DNA of 33,730 nt from Rhodoluna sp. (GCA_030831605.1 JAURKU010000049.1:1-33730); one strand, 5' to 3'. Positions 23,112 through 33,730 are shown, counted from the stretch's first letter. The notes: generated from the letters alone by a model not told the origin. Translations and numbers: made by a program.

Positions 23112-24506
23112 ATGACCGAGACTACCGGTATCTCCACCATCGAGTGGCAGCAGGTTGTTTCCCGCCTCCGCGAGGATGATCGCATTTATCCTCAGCTTTT
23201 CGGTTTTGTTCAACTAATCAACGTCCAAGGCTTACTGGGAGAGACTTTATACCTCCAAGTTGCCAATGAAACAACTCGTGGAATCATTGAACAGCGTATC
23301 AAGGGTCCTCTTCTTGAAGCTTTAGAAACAGTTGGGCTCCCAGAAGTGCCTAAAAACATTGGAATTGTGGTAAATCCAGACCTAGCTGACTCTTTCACTA
23401 GTAGTCAGCAGGTCGACGTTGAGGAAGTCATTCCTACCCCGGCTGCTGTTGCCCCAGTTGAATCGGTGCAGCCCGCGGAGGGATCATCTCGTCTAAACCC
23501 TAGATACACCTTCGAGAGCTTTGTCCAGGGTGAATCCAATAGATTCGCCTTTGCTGCCGCTTTTGCGGTTGCTGAGGTTCCGGCTAAGGCCTACAACCCG
23601 CTGTTTATCTATGGAAACTCAGGTCTTGGTAAAACCCACTTATTGCACGCCATTGGAAACTACGTCCAGCAGTATTGGCCTGCTAAGCGGGTTCGCTATG
23701 TTTCTAGCGAAGTATTTACAAATGACTTCATTAATGCGATCCAAACCAATACCAGCTTCAATTTTCAGGCCAAATATCGCCAGGTAGATGTGCTGCTGAT
23801 CGATGATATCCAGTTCCTGCAAGGTAAGAAAGAAACGCAAGACTCATTCTTTGCCACATTCAACGCTCTCCACGAATCTGGTAAGCAAGTCGTTATTACA
23901 AGTGATGTATCGCCAAAACTACTAAACAGCTTTGACGAACGTATGCGCAGTAGGTTCGAATGGGGTCTAATGACCGATATCCAAGCTCCTGAGCTAGAAA
24001 CTCGTATTGCCATTCTCAGGAAAAAGGCCGAAAGCGACAAGATCCGAATCGGCGAGGAAATCCTCGATTACATGGCCGCCCGCATTTCATCCAACATTAG
24101 AGAGCTCGAAGGGGCATTGATTAGGGTTACCGCATACGCCGCCCTAAACCGGACTCAGATTGACATGCCATTAGTCCAGGCTGTTCTAAAGGACATTGTT
24201 CCCCTCGGTGAGGATGGTAATAGCATCGCTCCAATGGAGATAGTTCGGGTTGTGGCTGATTACTTCAAACTGACCCAGGAAGAGCTTTTTGGAAAGTCTA
24301 GATCTCAGGCCATAGTTGTCGCACGTCAAATAGCGATGTTCCTCTGTAGAGAGAAAACCAGCATGTCGCTACCTAAAATTGGTGCACTTTTTGGTGGGCG
24401 AGACCACACTACGGTTATGTATGCGGTTAAAAAAGTCGGTGATCTAATGAGTGAAAGACGTTATATCTACAACCAAGTAACCGACATTAGATCAACTTTG
24501 AAGTAA
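23112..24506 (+). CDS. dnaA: Chromosomal replication initiator DnaA
   Basis: DnaA is an AAA+ protein that binds DnaA boxes and melts oriC. The protein is 464 aa. Domain I (about 8-92) is followed by a short linker (about 93-127, VEEVIPTPAAVAPVESV), much shorter than in Streptomyces. The AAA+ domain has Walker A GNSGLGKT (168-175), Walker B LLIDDIQF (DD 231-232) and MRSRFEWGL as the sensor/arginine-finger region. Domain IV ends with the DnaA signature GGRDHTTVMYAVKKV (from 428), which reads the TTATNCACA box. It starts at ATG 23112. Gene direction changes here: rpmH and its operon run left, dnaA to gyrA run right. Confidence 0.99.
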   Translation: MTETTGISTIEWQQVVSRLREDDRIYPQLFGFVQLINVQGLLGETLYLQVANETTRGIIEQRIKGPLLEALETVGLPEVPKNIGIVVNPDLADSFTSSQQVDVEEVIPTPAAVAPVESVQPAEGSSRLNPRYTFESFVQGESNRFAFAAAFAVAEVPAKAYNPLFIYGNSGLGKTHLLHAIGNYVQQYWPAKRVRYVSSEVFTNDFINAIQTNTSFNFQAKYRQVDVLLIDDIQFLQGKKETQDSFFATFNALHESGKQVVITSDVSPKLLNSFDERMRSRFEWGLMTDIQAPELETRIAILRKKAESDKIRIGEEILDYMAARISSNIRELEGALIRVTAYAALNRTQIDMPLVQAVLKDIVPLGEDGNSIAPMEIVRVVADYFKLTQEELFGKSRSQAIVVARQIAMFLCREKTSMSLPKIGALFGGRDHTTVMYAVKKVGDLMSERRYIYNQVTDIRSTLK

Positions 24507-24838
24507 TAAGTTTTCAACATTTTCTGTATATAACCATTAGTTATGGGCCCTAAAACTGTGAAAATTACCCAAAATCATGTGTATTTTAAAGAATCAATTC
24601 ACAAACCCAGAAGTTATCCACAGAAATATCCCCAGATGTGTATACAAATTTCACGCTTGTTATTTAGGTATAAAAACAGGCCGAAAACGAGTTTTCCACA
24701 TTATCCACAGCTGTTAATAATGATGTTAATTAAATAAAGATATAGAGAGAAGCCCATAACATTTAGGGTTTAGTCTTTTGTTCCAGTCTTTATTTGAGAT
24801 GTGCCAAGATTAACTAACAATCCCTTGAAAGGTGAACT
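24507..24838 (+). other. Probable oriC: dnaA-dnaN intergenic region
   Basis: This 332-bp gene-free stretch has TTATCCACA at 24614-24622, a one-mismatch minus-strand box at 24637-24645, and two abutting boxes TTTTCCACA-TTATCCACA at 24692-24709. Directly after these comes a very AT-rich run (24714-24747, with TTAATAATGATGTTAATTAA), a good candidate unwinding element. In actinobacteria oriC normally lies between dnaA and dnaN, so this is the leading candidate. The last 50 bp should also carry the dnaN promoter (TTGAGA at 24795-24800 is a possible -35). Confidence 0.8.
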
Positions 24839-25981
24839 GTGAAGTTCCAAGTAAATCGTGATGTCCTAGTTGACTCAGTAGCCTTTGCCGCAAGGTTACT
24901 CCAAGCCAAACCAACGTCCCAGGTTCTTTCTGGCATGAGGTTAGTTGCTGACGCCAATTCACTTCAAATATCAGTATTTGATCACGATGTTTCAGCTCAA
25001 ACCGAGATAGTTGCCAATGTAGAGACTTCCGGAACAACCCTAGTTTCAGGGCGACTTCTAAATGAGATTGTTGGCCGACTACCTAACCAGCCGGTCACAT
25101 TCGAAGTTTCTGGAACAAAGCTTTCACTGACTTGTGGCAGTTCCAAATTCGAATTAGCAACACTACCAATTGAGCAATACCCAACACTTCCACCGGTCCC
25201 AGAAGTATCTGGAACTATCGATGGCGATTCATTTATCAATGCAATTAGAAGAGTTTCGGTTGCTTCAGCAAAAGATTCAACCAGAGCTTTTCAAAAAGGA
25301 ATTCAAATCAAAGCTGACAACGAGTCAGTGATGTTTACAGCTGCAGATCCAAACAGAATTGCCCGGTGCAAAGTTGGATGGTTAGGAAAATCAGGTTCTG
25401 TTTCTGCTGTAGTTCTAACTAAAACAATGCAAGACATTGAGAAGAGTTTTGCAAATCTCGGTGAAGTTAGTATCTCTATTGCCGCCGAGGGTGAAAGAGG
25501 CATGGTCGCGTTTCAAGCTAAGAACAGAATTGTCACAACAGTTGTTTTGAACATCGAGAACTATCCAGACATCGATCAATATTTCCCAACCAATTTGGAA
25601 GACAGCTCTGTCATAAATAAACAGGATTTAATTGACGCAACTCGAAGAGTTGAGTTGGTAGTTAATGAATCAGAAGATACTGTTCGCTATTCATTTGAGG
25701 CAGATTCGGTAGCTTTAGAGTCAACCAGTTCAGAGAACAACGCGAGTGAATCAATTGAGGCTACGCTAGCAGGTAGCCCAACCAGTTTGAGATTTAAACC
25801 AAATCTTTTTATTGATGGACTAAATCAAATCAATAGCGAGTTTGTTAAAATAGAGTTTACGAAGAACCAACGTGATCCATCACGTCCAGGTCCTATCATT
25901 ATGTCAAGCCAAATCTCCAAAGACGCAGCTTCGCCTGACAGTTACCGTTATCTGTTAAACCCAAACATGTTGAAGCGTTAG
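24839..25981 (+). CDS. dnaN: DNA polymerase III beta sliding clamp
   Basis: DnaN forms the ring-shaped processivity clamp. The protein is 380 aa with three repeated clamp domains. MKFQVNRDVLVDSVAFAARLLQAKP opens the first, and the protein ends SPDSYRYLLNPNMLKR, where the normal beta-clamp C-terminal pattern (x-YLxMPMRL) is recognisable as YLLNPNMLKR. Start is GTG at 24839 with GAAAGG upstream. The gene is notably AT-rich compared with gnd and gyrA. It follows oriC and precedes gnd. Confidence 0.98.
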   Translation: MKFQVNRDVLVDSVAFAARLLQAKPTSQVLSGMRLVADANSLQISVFDHDVSAQTEIVANVETSGTTLVSGRLLNEIVGRLPNQPVTFEVSGTKLSLTCGSSKFELATLPIEQYPTLPPVPEVSGTIDGDSFINAIRRVSVASAKDSTRAFQKGIQIKADNESVMFTAADPNRIARCKVGWLGKSGSVSAVVLTKTMQDIEKSFANLGEVSISIAAEGERGMVAFQAKNRIVTTVVLNIENYPDIDQYFPTNLEDSSVINKQDLIDATRRVELVVNESEDTVRYSFEADSVALESTSSENNASESIEATLAGSPTSLRFKPNLFIDGLNQINSEFVKIEFTKNQRDPSRPGPIIMSSQISKDAASPDSYRYLLNPNMLKR

Positions 25982-26003
25982 TTCTGCAAAGGAAAAGGCA
26001 AAA

Positions 26004-26888
26004 ATGCACATCGGTCTAGTTGGTCTAGGAAAAATGGGTGGCAACATGCGCACCCGTCTAAGAAATAAGGGCATCGAAGTTACTGGTTACGCCAGAGACC
26101 GAAACATCGCCGACTGCGGCAGTATCGAGGAGATGGTTAATGCTCTTCCTTCGCCGAAGATCGTTTGGGTTATGGTGCCGCACGGATCTGCAACTGATGG
26201 CGTGATTAACGAGCTTGAGAAATTCATGGGTGCTGGTGATCTAATCATCGAAGGTGGAAATTCACGATTTAGTGATGATCTCAGACACGCTGAGCAGCTT
26301 GCAGCCAAAGGTATTGGCTACCTAGACTGCGGTGTTTCCGGTGGTGTCTGGGGCCTACAAAACGGCTACGGTTTGATGGTTGGTGGCGATAGCAAGTTGG
26401 TAGATATGGCAATGCCGATTTTTGACGCCCTTAGACCAGAAGGTGAAAGAGCCGAAGGTTTTGTTCACGTCGGTGATGTTGGAGCGGGACACTACGCAAA
26501 GATGGTTCACAACGGAATTGAGTATGCCATGATGCAGGCTTTTGCTGAAGGCTATGAGCTTTTGGAAAAGAAAGACATCATCAAGGATGTTCACGGCACC
26601 TTTGCCGCTTGGCAAAAAGGAACCGTTGTTAGATCTTGGCTGTTGGATTTGCTTGTTAAGGCGCTGGAAGAAGATCCAGGACTATCTCAAATCAAGGGCT
26701 ATGTTGAGGACTCCGGTGAGGGACGCTGGACGGTAGAGGAGGCTATTGCCAACTCGGTTCCGATGCCGGCAATCACAGCTGCCCTATTTGCCAGATTTAC
26801 GTCAAGGCAAGACGACTCTCCTGCTATGAAGGCGGTAGCTGCTCTGCGTAATCAGTTCGGCGGTCACGCTGTTAAAAAGGCCGAGTAG
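26004..26888 (+). CDS. gnd: 6-phosphogluconate dehydrogenase, decarboxylating (short form)
   Basis: Gnd converts 6-phosphogluconate to ribulose-5-phosphate with loss of CO2 in the pentose-phosphate pathway. The protein is 294 aa, the short bacterial form (often NAD-linked), as opposed to the approximately 470-aa NADP form. The dinucleotide motif is GLVGLGKMGGNM (4-15), the substrate motif GGNSRFSDD (84-92), the CGVSGGVWGL loop is at 109-118, and the catalytic lysine is K166 in GAGHYAKMVHNGIEY. Its position between dnaN and recF is seen in many actinobacteria. SD-like AAAGGAAAAGG precedes the ATG. Confidence 0.96.
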   Translation: MHIGLVGLGKMGGNMRTRLRNKGIEVTGYARDRNIADCGSIEEMVNALPSPKIVWVMVPHGSATDGVINELEKFMGAGDLIIEGGNSRFSDDLRHAEQLAAKGIGYLDCGVSGGVWGLQNGYGLMVGGDSKLVDMAMPIFDALRPEGERAEGFVHVGDVGAGHYAKMVHNGIEYAMMQAFAEGYELLEKKDIIKDVHGTFAAWQKGTVVRSWLLDLLVKALEEDPGLSQIKGYVEDSGEGRWTVEEAIANSVPMPAITAALFARFTSRQDDSPAMKAVAALRNQFGGHAVKKAE

Positions 26889-26900
26889 GCATGGTTAGAG

Positions 26901-28058
26901 ATGCAGATAAAGCATCTGAACTTAGTAAATTTTAGAAACTACGAATCTGTAGACATCGCTTTTCAACCGGGTGTAAACCTATTGCTTGGTGGAAACGGTC
27001 AAGGTAAAACCAGCATCGTCGAAGCGATCATTTATTGTTCATCACTGGTAGGCCCTCGTTACGGTGGTTACCAATCGATGATTAAACTTGGAAACGAAAA
27101 ATCCCTGGTCAGGGCATTAGCCAGATACTTAGATAAAGAATTCTTGGTTGAATTAGAACTAAATCACACAGATAAAAACCGGGCCAAGGTCAATAAAGGT
27201 GATGTGCCAACTCCTAGAAGTGTTTTGGGATATGTAAAGACAATTCACTTCACTCCTGAGGACAGCAGAATCGTTCACGATGATCCGCAAGATCGAAGAG
27301 ATTTTATCGATCAATTAATTATTCAACTATCCCCTAGATTTGCAGCAATCTTTAGCGATTACGAAAGAGCCCTAAAGCAGAGAAATAGTTTGCTAAAAAA
27401 TATCCGAACGCTATCTAGCACTTCGATGATTGAAACTCTTGAGGCATGGAATCAATCCCTGATTGGTTTTGGTTCTCAAATTATTGCTAAGAGATACGAT
27501 GTCGCAACAAAACTCTCTCCATATCTAGAAGCTGCTTATAAGAAAATCTCGGGTGATCAGAGACTAGCGACGATCAGTTCCGTTAGTTCGATATTTAGTT
27601 CCGAGAGTGAAAACTCAACTGATTACGCAGCGGTAACTACAGCTGATGAGAAGATTATTGCTGAACTTTTTTCTAGACAACTTGCGCAGTTGCAACCACG
27701 TGAGCTTGAGCGCGGTTACACGCTCGTCGGCCCGCATCGCGATGAGCTAAAACTTATGCTTGGTGAATATCCCGCCAAGGGATTTATTAGCTACGGAGAG
27801 GCTTGGCTATTTGCCGTTAGCCTCAAGCTGGCCAGTGCAGAGTTATTGAGAGCCGAATCGCAGTCGGGGGATCCGGTTTTGATTTTGGATGATGTGTTTT
27901 CATCACTGGATGATGATCGCTTGCAGCGGTTGATGGATTTAATATCCGGCTACGAACAGGTTATTATTACTGATGCAATCAGAGGCAAGCTACCGGTTTT
28001 TGAAAACATCACCCGGTTTGAAATATTCGATGGGAAGGTGCGCCAACTAGATGGTTGA
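26901..28058 (+). CDS. recF: DNA replication/repair protein RecF
   Basis: RecF is an SMC-like ATPase that helps load RecA at gapped DNA. The protein is 385 aa. N-terminal IKHLNLVNFRNYESVDIAF is followed by Walker A GGNGQGKTS (30-38). The signature region reads ISYGEAWLFAVSLKLASAELL, and Walker B is PVLILDDVFSSLDDDR with the D-loop. VGPHRDELKL is diagnostic of RecF. The ATG at 26901 is 12 bp after gnd. Its end overlaps dciA by 8 bp, so recF and dciA are coupled. Confidence 0.97.
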   Translation: MQIKHLNLVNFRNYESVDIAFQPGVNLLLGGNGQGKTSIVEAIIYCSSLVGPRYGGYQSMIKLGNEKSLVRALARYLDKEFLVELELNHTDKNRAKVNKGDVPTPRSVLGYVKTIHFTPEDSRIVHDDPQDRRDFIDQLIIQLSPRFAAIFSDYERALKQRNSLLKNIRTLSSTSMIETLEAWNQSLIGFGSQIIAKRYDVATKLSPYLEAAYKKISGDQRLATISSVSSIFSSESENSTDYAAVTTADEKIIAELFSRQLAQLQPRELERGYTLVGPHRDELKLMLGEYPAKGFISYGEAWLFAVSLKLASAELLRAESQSGDPVLILDDVFSSLDDDRLQRLMDLISGYEQVIITDAIRGKLPVFENITRFEIFDGKVRQLDG

Positions 28059-28536
28059 AAAAACTGACGTAGCCCTCGATTATTACTACAAAGTCAGAGG
28101 TGCACTTACTGGCAAGGTTAGTCGGGACGCCAAGCGGCGGGAAAAGAACGGGCGCAAGAATTCGAAACCCTTTGACGCTAATCGCTCCCCGAAGACACTG
28201 GGTAATGGCATCGATGATCTAATTAAGGGCTTTGGATGGCAGGGCAAGGTCGCCGAGGGGGACCTATTTGCTAACTGGAAACTCATCGTCGGTGATCGAG
28301 TAGCTGAATTTAGTTACCCGGAAGACTTCGCTAAAGGAGTACTGACCATTAGGTGCAAGAGCACCGCTTGGGCGACCCAACTCAGGCTTATGAGTGAGGA
28401 AATTAAGACCAAAATAGCCGAGCGGTTACCCGATTTAGAGGTTGCTGAGATCAAGGTAATTGGCCCTCAGGCACCTAGTTTTAAGCGTGGTTTGAGGTCC
28501 GTACCGGGGCGAGGTCCACGAGATACCTTCGGTTGA
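28051..28536 (+). CDS. dciA: DciA-family protein (DUF721), probable helicase loader
   Basis: DciA proteins are the widespread, DnaC-independent partners that load DnaB at the origin. The protein is 161 aa. The DUF721 domain spans about 50-140: GNGIDDLIKGFGWQGKVAEGDLFANWKLIVGDRVAEFSYPEDFAKGVLTIRCKSTAWATQLRLM contains the conserved W...VG..(V/I)A.. and L.V.C.S.AWA.QL pattern. A basic N-terminal stretch (RDAKRREKNGRKNSK) may bind DNA. It overlaps recF and lies upstream of gyrB, as Rv0004 does in Mycobacterium. No dnaC/dnaI-type loader is in the window. Confidence 0.9.
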   Translation: MVEKTDVALDYYYKVRGALTGKVSRDAKRREKNGRKNSKPFDANRSPKTLGNGIDDLIKGFGWQGKVAEGDLFANWKLIVGDRVAEFSYPEDFAKGVLTIRCKSTAWATQLRLMSEEIKTKIAERLPDLEVAEIKVIGPQAPSFKRGLRSVPGRGPRDTFG

Positions 28537-28610
28537 TAACTCCCCTTTATTTATAAGGGCTTCAGCGAGTTTTCCACAGGTAAATTTAGTCATTTTTATC
28601 CCCAATTGTG

Positions 28611-28639
28611 ACCTTTTTAGGGGGTTAAAAAGGTAGAAT
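28611..28639 (+). promoter_or_regulatory. gyrB: Candidate gyrB promoter with dyad
   Basis: ACCTTTTTA (28611-28619) and TAAAAAGGT (28626-28634) are perfect 9-bp inverted arms around GGGGGT, running into TAGAAT (28634-28639), a good -10. TTGTGA (28606-28611) is too far (22 bp) for a normal -35. A single near-match DnaA box TTTTCCACA lies at 28570-28578. A leader of about 80 nt would precede gyrB, whose AGGAG Shine-Dalgarno is at about 28710-28714. Confidence 0.5.
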
Positions 28640-28711
28640 TGAATGGTCAGCAACCCCGGATTTAAGCCAGTTTTAGAGCTGCAGTCGTGAGGGCCCGACT
28701 AGATCAATTAG

Positions 28712-30664
<1,953 letters not shown>

Positions 30665-30679
30665 AGCGGTAGATAACTT

Positions 30680-33187
30680 ATGACAGAAAACAACGAAGAA
30701 AAAAGAGATCGGATCGAGCAAGTCGATATAAACGTCGAGATGCAACGATCCTTCCTCGACTATGCAATGAGCGTTATCGTCGGGCGAGCCTTGCCGGATG
30801 TTCGAGACGGACTAAAGCCAGTTCACCGCAGAGTTATTTATGGAATGTTTGACGGTGGATATCGCCCAGATAAACAATTCAGCAAATGTTCTCGTGTCGT
30901 CGGTGATGTTATGGGCCAGTTCCACCCGCACGGTGATGGAGCAATTTATGACACACTAGTTCGTTTGGTTCAGGAGTGGGTGCTTCGCTACCCGCTGGTG
31001 AATGGACAAGGTAACTTTGGTTCACCGGGTAATGATGGAGCTGCTGCACCTAGATATACCGAGTGTCGGATGGCACCACTGGCCATGGAGATGGTTCGCG
31101 ATATCGATGAAGAGACGGTGGACTTCCAAGATAACTACGATGGTCGCACACAAGAACCGGTAGTGCTACCGAGCAGAATTCCTAACCTGCTAATTAACGG
31201 TTCCATCGGAATTGCTGTTGCTATGGCAACTAACATCCCGCCACACAACCTGCGTGAAGTCGCTGAAGGAGCGCAGTGGGCGCTAGCGAATCCAGATGCA
31301 ACGAAGGAAGAATTACTTTCCGCTTTGATGCAGAAAGTTAAGGGTCCAGATTTTCCAACCGGCGCTACGATTCTAGGAACTCAAGGAATCAAAGACGCTT
31401 ATGCAACCGGTCGCGGTTCTATCACTATGCGCGCTGTGGTCAGCGTTGAAGAGTTACAGGGAAGAACTTGCCTAGTTGTTACAGAACTGCCATATCAGGT
31501 AAACCCGGATAACCTCGCACTTAAAATCGCAGAGCTAGTCAAAGAGGGAAGAATTAACGGCATCGCCGATATCCGTGACGAGACGTCAGGTAGAACTGGT
31601 CAGCGTTTAGTAATCATTCTCAAAAAAGATGCCGTGCCGCAGGTGGTTTTGAATAACCTTTATCGCTTCACACCGCTGCAGGAAAATTTCAGCGCCAACA
31701 TGCTTGCACTTGTCGACGGGGTGCCAAGAACACTTTCACTGGATGCCTTTATTACCCACTGGATTGATCACCAGATCGAGGTTATTGTTCGCCGCACTAG
31801 CTATCGACTCAGGAAAGCAGAAGAGCGCGCTCACATCCTGCGCGGTTACCTAAAGGCCCTTGATGCCCTGGATGAGGTAATCAAACTTATTCGGGCCAGC
31901 CAAACAGCGGATGATGCTAGAGACGGCCTGATCAAGCTGCTAAAGATCGATGAACTTCAAGCTAGAGCGATCTTGAACATGCAGTTGCGACAGTTAGCGG
32001 CTCTTGAGCGCCAGAAGATCATTGATGAGGCTGCTGAACTGGAAGCCCTGATTCTTGAATACAAGGCGATCCTGGCTGACCCTAAGCGTCAGCGTTCAAT
32101 TGTTTCTGAAGAGCTTGAAGAAGTGGTCAAACGCCACGGTGATGACCGTAGGACGGTAATTCTGCCTAACGAGGATGAGGTCGGCGATCTAGACCTAATC
32201 CCTGAAGAGGAAATGGTTATCACTATTACTCGCGGTGGATACATCAAGCGCACCAAGAGCGATAACTATCGTTCACAGCACCGCGGTGGTAGAGGAGTCA
32301 AAGGCGCCAGCTTAAGGGCGGACGATATCGTCGAACACTTCTTTGTGACTACCACCCACCACTACCTGTTGTTCTTCACCAACAAGGGAAGGGTTTATCG
32401 AGCCAAGGCCTATGAGGTTCCTGAAGCTGGAAGAGATGCTAAAGGACAGCACCTTGCCAACCTTCTAGCAATGCAGCCAGATGAAAAGATCGCCTCGGTT
32501 TTGGACATCCGCGATTATCAGCAAGCAGAATATCTACTTCTTGCCACTAAGCGCGGCTTAGTTAAGAAGACCGCGCTTGAGGCATACGACACCGCTAGAT
32601 CCGGTGGCGTGATTGCAATCAAACTAAAAGACGGCGATGAAGTTATTGCGGCCTTGCTAGTTAATCAATCCGATGATCTACTGCTTGTCTCAAGTAAGGG
32701 AATGTCGATTAGATTCTCCGCGAGCGACGAATCGTTGCGTGCGATGGGTCGCGACACTTCTGGAAATATTGGCATGAGCTTTAGAAAAGACGATCACCTG
32801 CTTTCAGCGGATGTCATCAGCGACAAAGGCTACGTCTTCGTGGTTACCTCCGGCGGGTTCGCTAAGCGGACCAAGGTCGAAGAGTATCGCCTGCAAAATA
32901 GGGGTGGAATCGGTATCAAGGTGGCCAAGCTAGAAGATCGCCGCGGAGATATAGTTGGAGCACTTATCGTTGAGGAAGAAGATGAAGTGCTAATTGTCCT
33001 GGCCACGGGTAGAGTGGTCAGGTCGGCTGTGAGTGAAGTTCCTGCTCGTGGTCGTGACACCATGGGTGTTGTCTTTGCCCGCCTCGAAGGAGAGGATTCG
33101 GTTCTAGGATTAGCTAAGAATAGCGAGCGAAATCTAGATACCGACACCTCCAGCGTTGCGGTCATCGCTGAAAAGGCAGGAGAGTAA
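30680..33187 (+). CDS. gyrA: DNA gyrase subunit A
   Basis: GyrA is the DNA-breaking and DNA-wrapping subunit of gyrase. The protein is 835 aa. The catalytic tyrosine is Y126 in APRYTECRM. The quinolone-determining region is [18 protein letters not shown], where the position equivalent to E. coli S83 is G87 and that of D87 is D91. The GyrA box is QHRGGRG (533-539), and the C-terminal wrapping domain is a six-repeat beta-pinwheel ending in an acidic tail. There is no intein. The next gene starts directly after its stop codon. Confidence 0.99.
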   Translation: MTENNEEKRDRIEQVDINVEMQRSFLDYAMSVIVGRALPDVRDGLKPVHRRVIYGMFDGGYRPDKQFSKCSRVVGDVMGQFHPHGDGAIYDTLVRLVQEWVLRYPLVNGQGNFGSPGNDGAAAPRYTECRMAPLAMEMVRDIDEETVDFQDNYDGRTQEPVVLPSRIPNLLINGSIGIAVAMATNIPPHNLREVAEGAQWALANPDATKEELLSALMQKVKGPDFPTGATILGTQGIKDAYATGRGSITMRAVVSVEELQGRTCLVVTELPYQVNPDNLALKIAELVKEGRINGIADIRDETSGRTGQRLVIILKKDAVPQVVLNNLYRFTPLQENFSANMLALVDGVPRTLSLDAFITHWIDHQIEVIVRRTSYRLRKAEERAHILRGYLKALDALDEVIKLIRASQTADDARDGLIKLLKIDELQARAILNMQLRQLAALERQKIIDEAAELEALILEYKAILADPKRQRSIVSEELEEVVKRHGDDRRTVILPNEDEVGDLDLIPEEEMVITITRGGYIKRTKSDNYRSQHRGGRGVKGASLRADDIVEHFFVTTTHHYLLFFTNKGRVYRAKAYEVPEAGRDAKGQHLANLLAMQPDEKIASVLDIRDYQQAEYLLLATKRGLVKKTALEAYDTARSGGVIAIKLKDGDEVIAALLVNQSDDLLLVSSKGMSIRFSASDESLRAMGRDTSGNIGMSFRKDDHLLSADVISDKGYVFVVTSGGFAKRTKVEEYRLQNRGGIGIKVAKLEDRRGDIVGALIVEEEDEVLIVLATGRVVRSAVSEVPARGRDTMGVVFARLEGEDSVLGLAKNSERNLDTDTSSVAVIAEKAGE

Positions 33188-33559
33188 ATGAGTATTTTTT
33201 CTAGATCAGTTAGAAGAAGTGAATCAACTGCAGTAAAACCGGTAAACCTAAAACTGGTTAAAGTAAATTTCTGGTCAGCTGTGAAATTCGCTTTTATCTT
33301 GACTCTGGCTATGGGCATCGGTTTAGTCGTTGCTCTAACTGTGGTGTTTATGATCATGAACGCAGCAGGATTTAGCAATCTATTGAAGAGCTTCTTGCAG
33401 GTTGAGGTAACTCTGCCAGCGGTGCTATCGGTAGCGCTGAGCTTGGCTCTGTTCATTATTGTTGTTGGAACCATCTTGGCTGGTGTTTGGGCTGCTATTT
33501 TCAACGTGGTAGCCCGTATTACAGGCGGAGTTTCAGTAGGTTTCACCAATAACAACTAA
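33188..33559 (+). CDS. Membrane protein, DUF3566 family
   Basis: This 123-aa protein has a basic N-terminus (SIFSRSVRRSESTAVK) and two long hydrophobic segments (about 33-60 and 77-105). The pattern KLVKVNFWSAVKFAFILTLAMGIGLVVALTVVFMIMNAAG is that of the DUF3566 transmembrane domain (Rv0007 in Mycobacterium, same location after gyrA). Its ATG follows the gyrA stop without a gap, so it is co-transcribed with gyrase. The function is not established. Confidence 0.88.
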   Translation: MSIFSRSVRRSESTAVKPVNLKLVKVNFWSAVKFAFILTLAMGIGLVVALTVVFMIMNAAGFSNLLKSFLQVEVTLPAVLSVALSLALFIIVVGTILAGVWAAIFNVVARITGGVSVGFTNNN

Positions 33560-33566
33560 AGCCGGT

Positions 33567-33595
33567 TTGAGCCTTGAGCCTATATCGGCTAAGGT
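33567..33595 (+). promoter_or_regulatory. tRNA promoter
   Basis: TTGAGC (33567-33572), a 17-bp spacer and TAAGGT (33590-33595, fits TANNNT) lie about 15 bp before the tRNA-Ile gene. Confidence 0.6.
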
Positions 33596-33609
33596 TAAAT
33601 CTGCTCTAC

Positions 33610-33686
33610 GGGCCTATAGCTCAGGTGGTTAGAGCGCTTCACTGATAATGAAGAGGTCGGAGGTTCAAGTCCTCCTAGGCCCACCA
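33610..33686 (+). tRNA. tRNA-Ile (anticodon GAT), CCA encoded
   Basis: All arms can be drawn. The acceptor is GGGCCTA / TAGGCCC, with A as discriminator and an encoded CCA. The anticodon stem is CTTCA / TGAAG with the loop CTGATAA (GAT at 33644-33646). The T-arm is TCGGAGGTTCAAGTCCTCC. tRNA-Ile after gyrA and the DUF3566 gene is also the mycobacterial order. Confidence 0.97.
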
Positions 33687-33717
33687 GGAAGCACTCTCAC
33701 CGAGATGGCTTCCGAAT

Positions 33718-33730
33718 GGGGACTTAGCTC
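33718..33730 (+). tRNA. Start of a probable tRNA-Ala, cut by the window edge
   Basis: GGGGACTTAGCTC has the form of an acceptor-stem start plus TAGCTC of a D-arm. The ileT-alaT pair in related genomes supports tRNA-Ala. Only 13 bases are visible, so the identity is a guess. A 6-bp hairpin (GGAAGC / GCTTCC, 33687-33713) separates it from tRNA-Ile. Confidence 0.5.

Noticed and set aside
24543-24737. ORF of 64 codons in the dnaA-dnaN gap
   Set aside because: It lies over DnaA boxes and the AT-rich unwinding candidate; composition is that of non-coding AT-rich DNA.
32830-33555. Minus-strand ORF of 241 codons
   Set aside because: It is antisense to the gyrA C-terminus and the DUF3566 gene; the composition (Thr/Ala/Ser runs) is that of a shadow frame.

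Overview
The window is a chromosomal replication-origin region of a small-genome, moderate-GC actinobacterium. The gene order rpsF-ssb-rpsR-rplI / dnaB, cca / nudix-murJ-trxB-trxA, parB-parA-rsmG-jag-yidC-yidD-rnpA-rpmH / dnaA-dnaN-gnd-recF-dciA-gyrB-gyrA-DUF3566-tRNA-Ile is the actinobacterial oriC neighbourhood known from mycobacteria and Microbacteriaceae. GC content looks to be in the mid-40s to about 50% (by eye, not computed). Together with very tight gene packing and short versions of MurJ, DnaA and the DUF6049-like protein, this suggests a streamlined Microbacteriaceae such as the freshwater Luna cluster (Rhodoluna/Aquiluna-like). That placement is inference.

Layout. 1-2826 (minus): a 2-oxoacid dehydrogenase operon, E1alpha-E1beta-E2, with E2 running off the left edge. 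2891-5666: a small membrane protein, an unrecognised protein on the minus strand, and purB. 5803-7938: a secreted, LAxTG-anchored surface protein with seven regularly spaced cysteine pairs, preceded by a perfect palindrome. 7994-10089 (minus): dnaB followed by two small membrane proteins. 10090-10447: a gene-free stretch with seven DnaA-box-like sites around an AT-rich core. 10448-12085 (minus): rpsF-ssb-rpsR-rplI. 12203-16231: cca (minus), then a divergent nudix gene, a DUF6049-like fragment and murJ. 16278-17546: trxB-trxA. 17662-22638 (minus): the rpmH-to-parB operon with two parS sites. 22639-23111 and 24507-24838: DnaA-box intergenic regions flanking dnaA, the best oriC candidates. 23112-33559: dnaA to the DUF3566 gene. 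The right edge has tRNA-Ile and the first bases of a probable tRNA-Ala.

How it works together. DnaA, DnaN, RecF, DnaB, DciA (helicase loader), SSB and gyrase supply most of the initiation and fork machinery. ParA/ParB and parS segregate the origin. RnpA, YidC, YidD, RsmG, KhpB/Jag and the ribosomal proteins link it to growth. MurJ, the sortase substrate and the small membrane proteins belong to the envelope.

Most notable observations: (i) perfect and near-perfect DnaA boxes occur not only around dnaA but also, in an oriC-like arrangement, upstream of dnaB, and in the convergent trxA/parB gap; (ii) the N-terminal VSRET segment typical of actinobacterial ParA is in a different frame from the rest of parA, in a well-initiated 56-codon ORF that ends at a UGA beside parS; (iii) the surface protein looks like an undescribed disulfide-stapled propeller under a palindromic operator. 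No mobile element, CRISPR array, rRNA or intein was seen.
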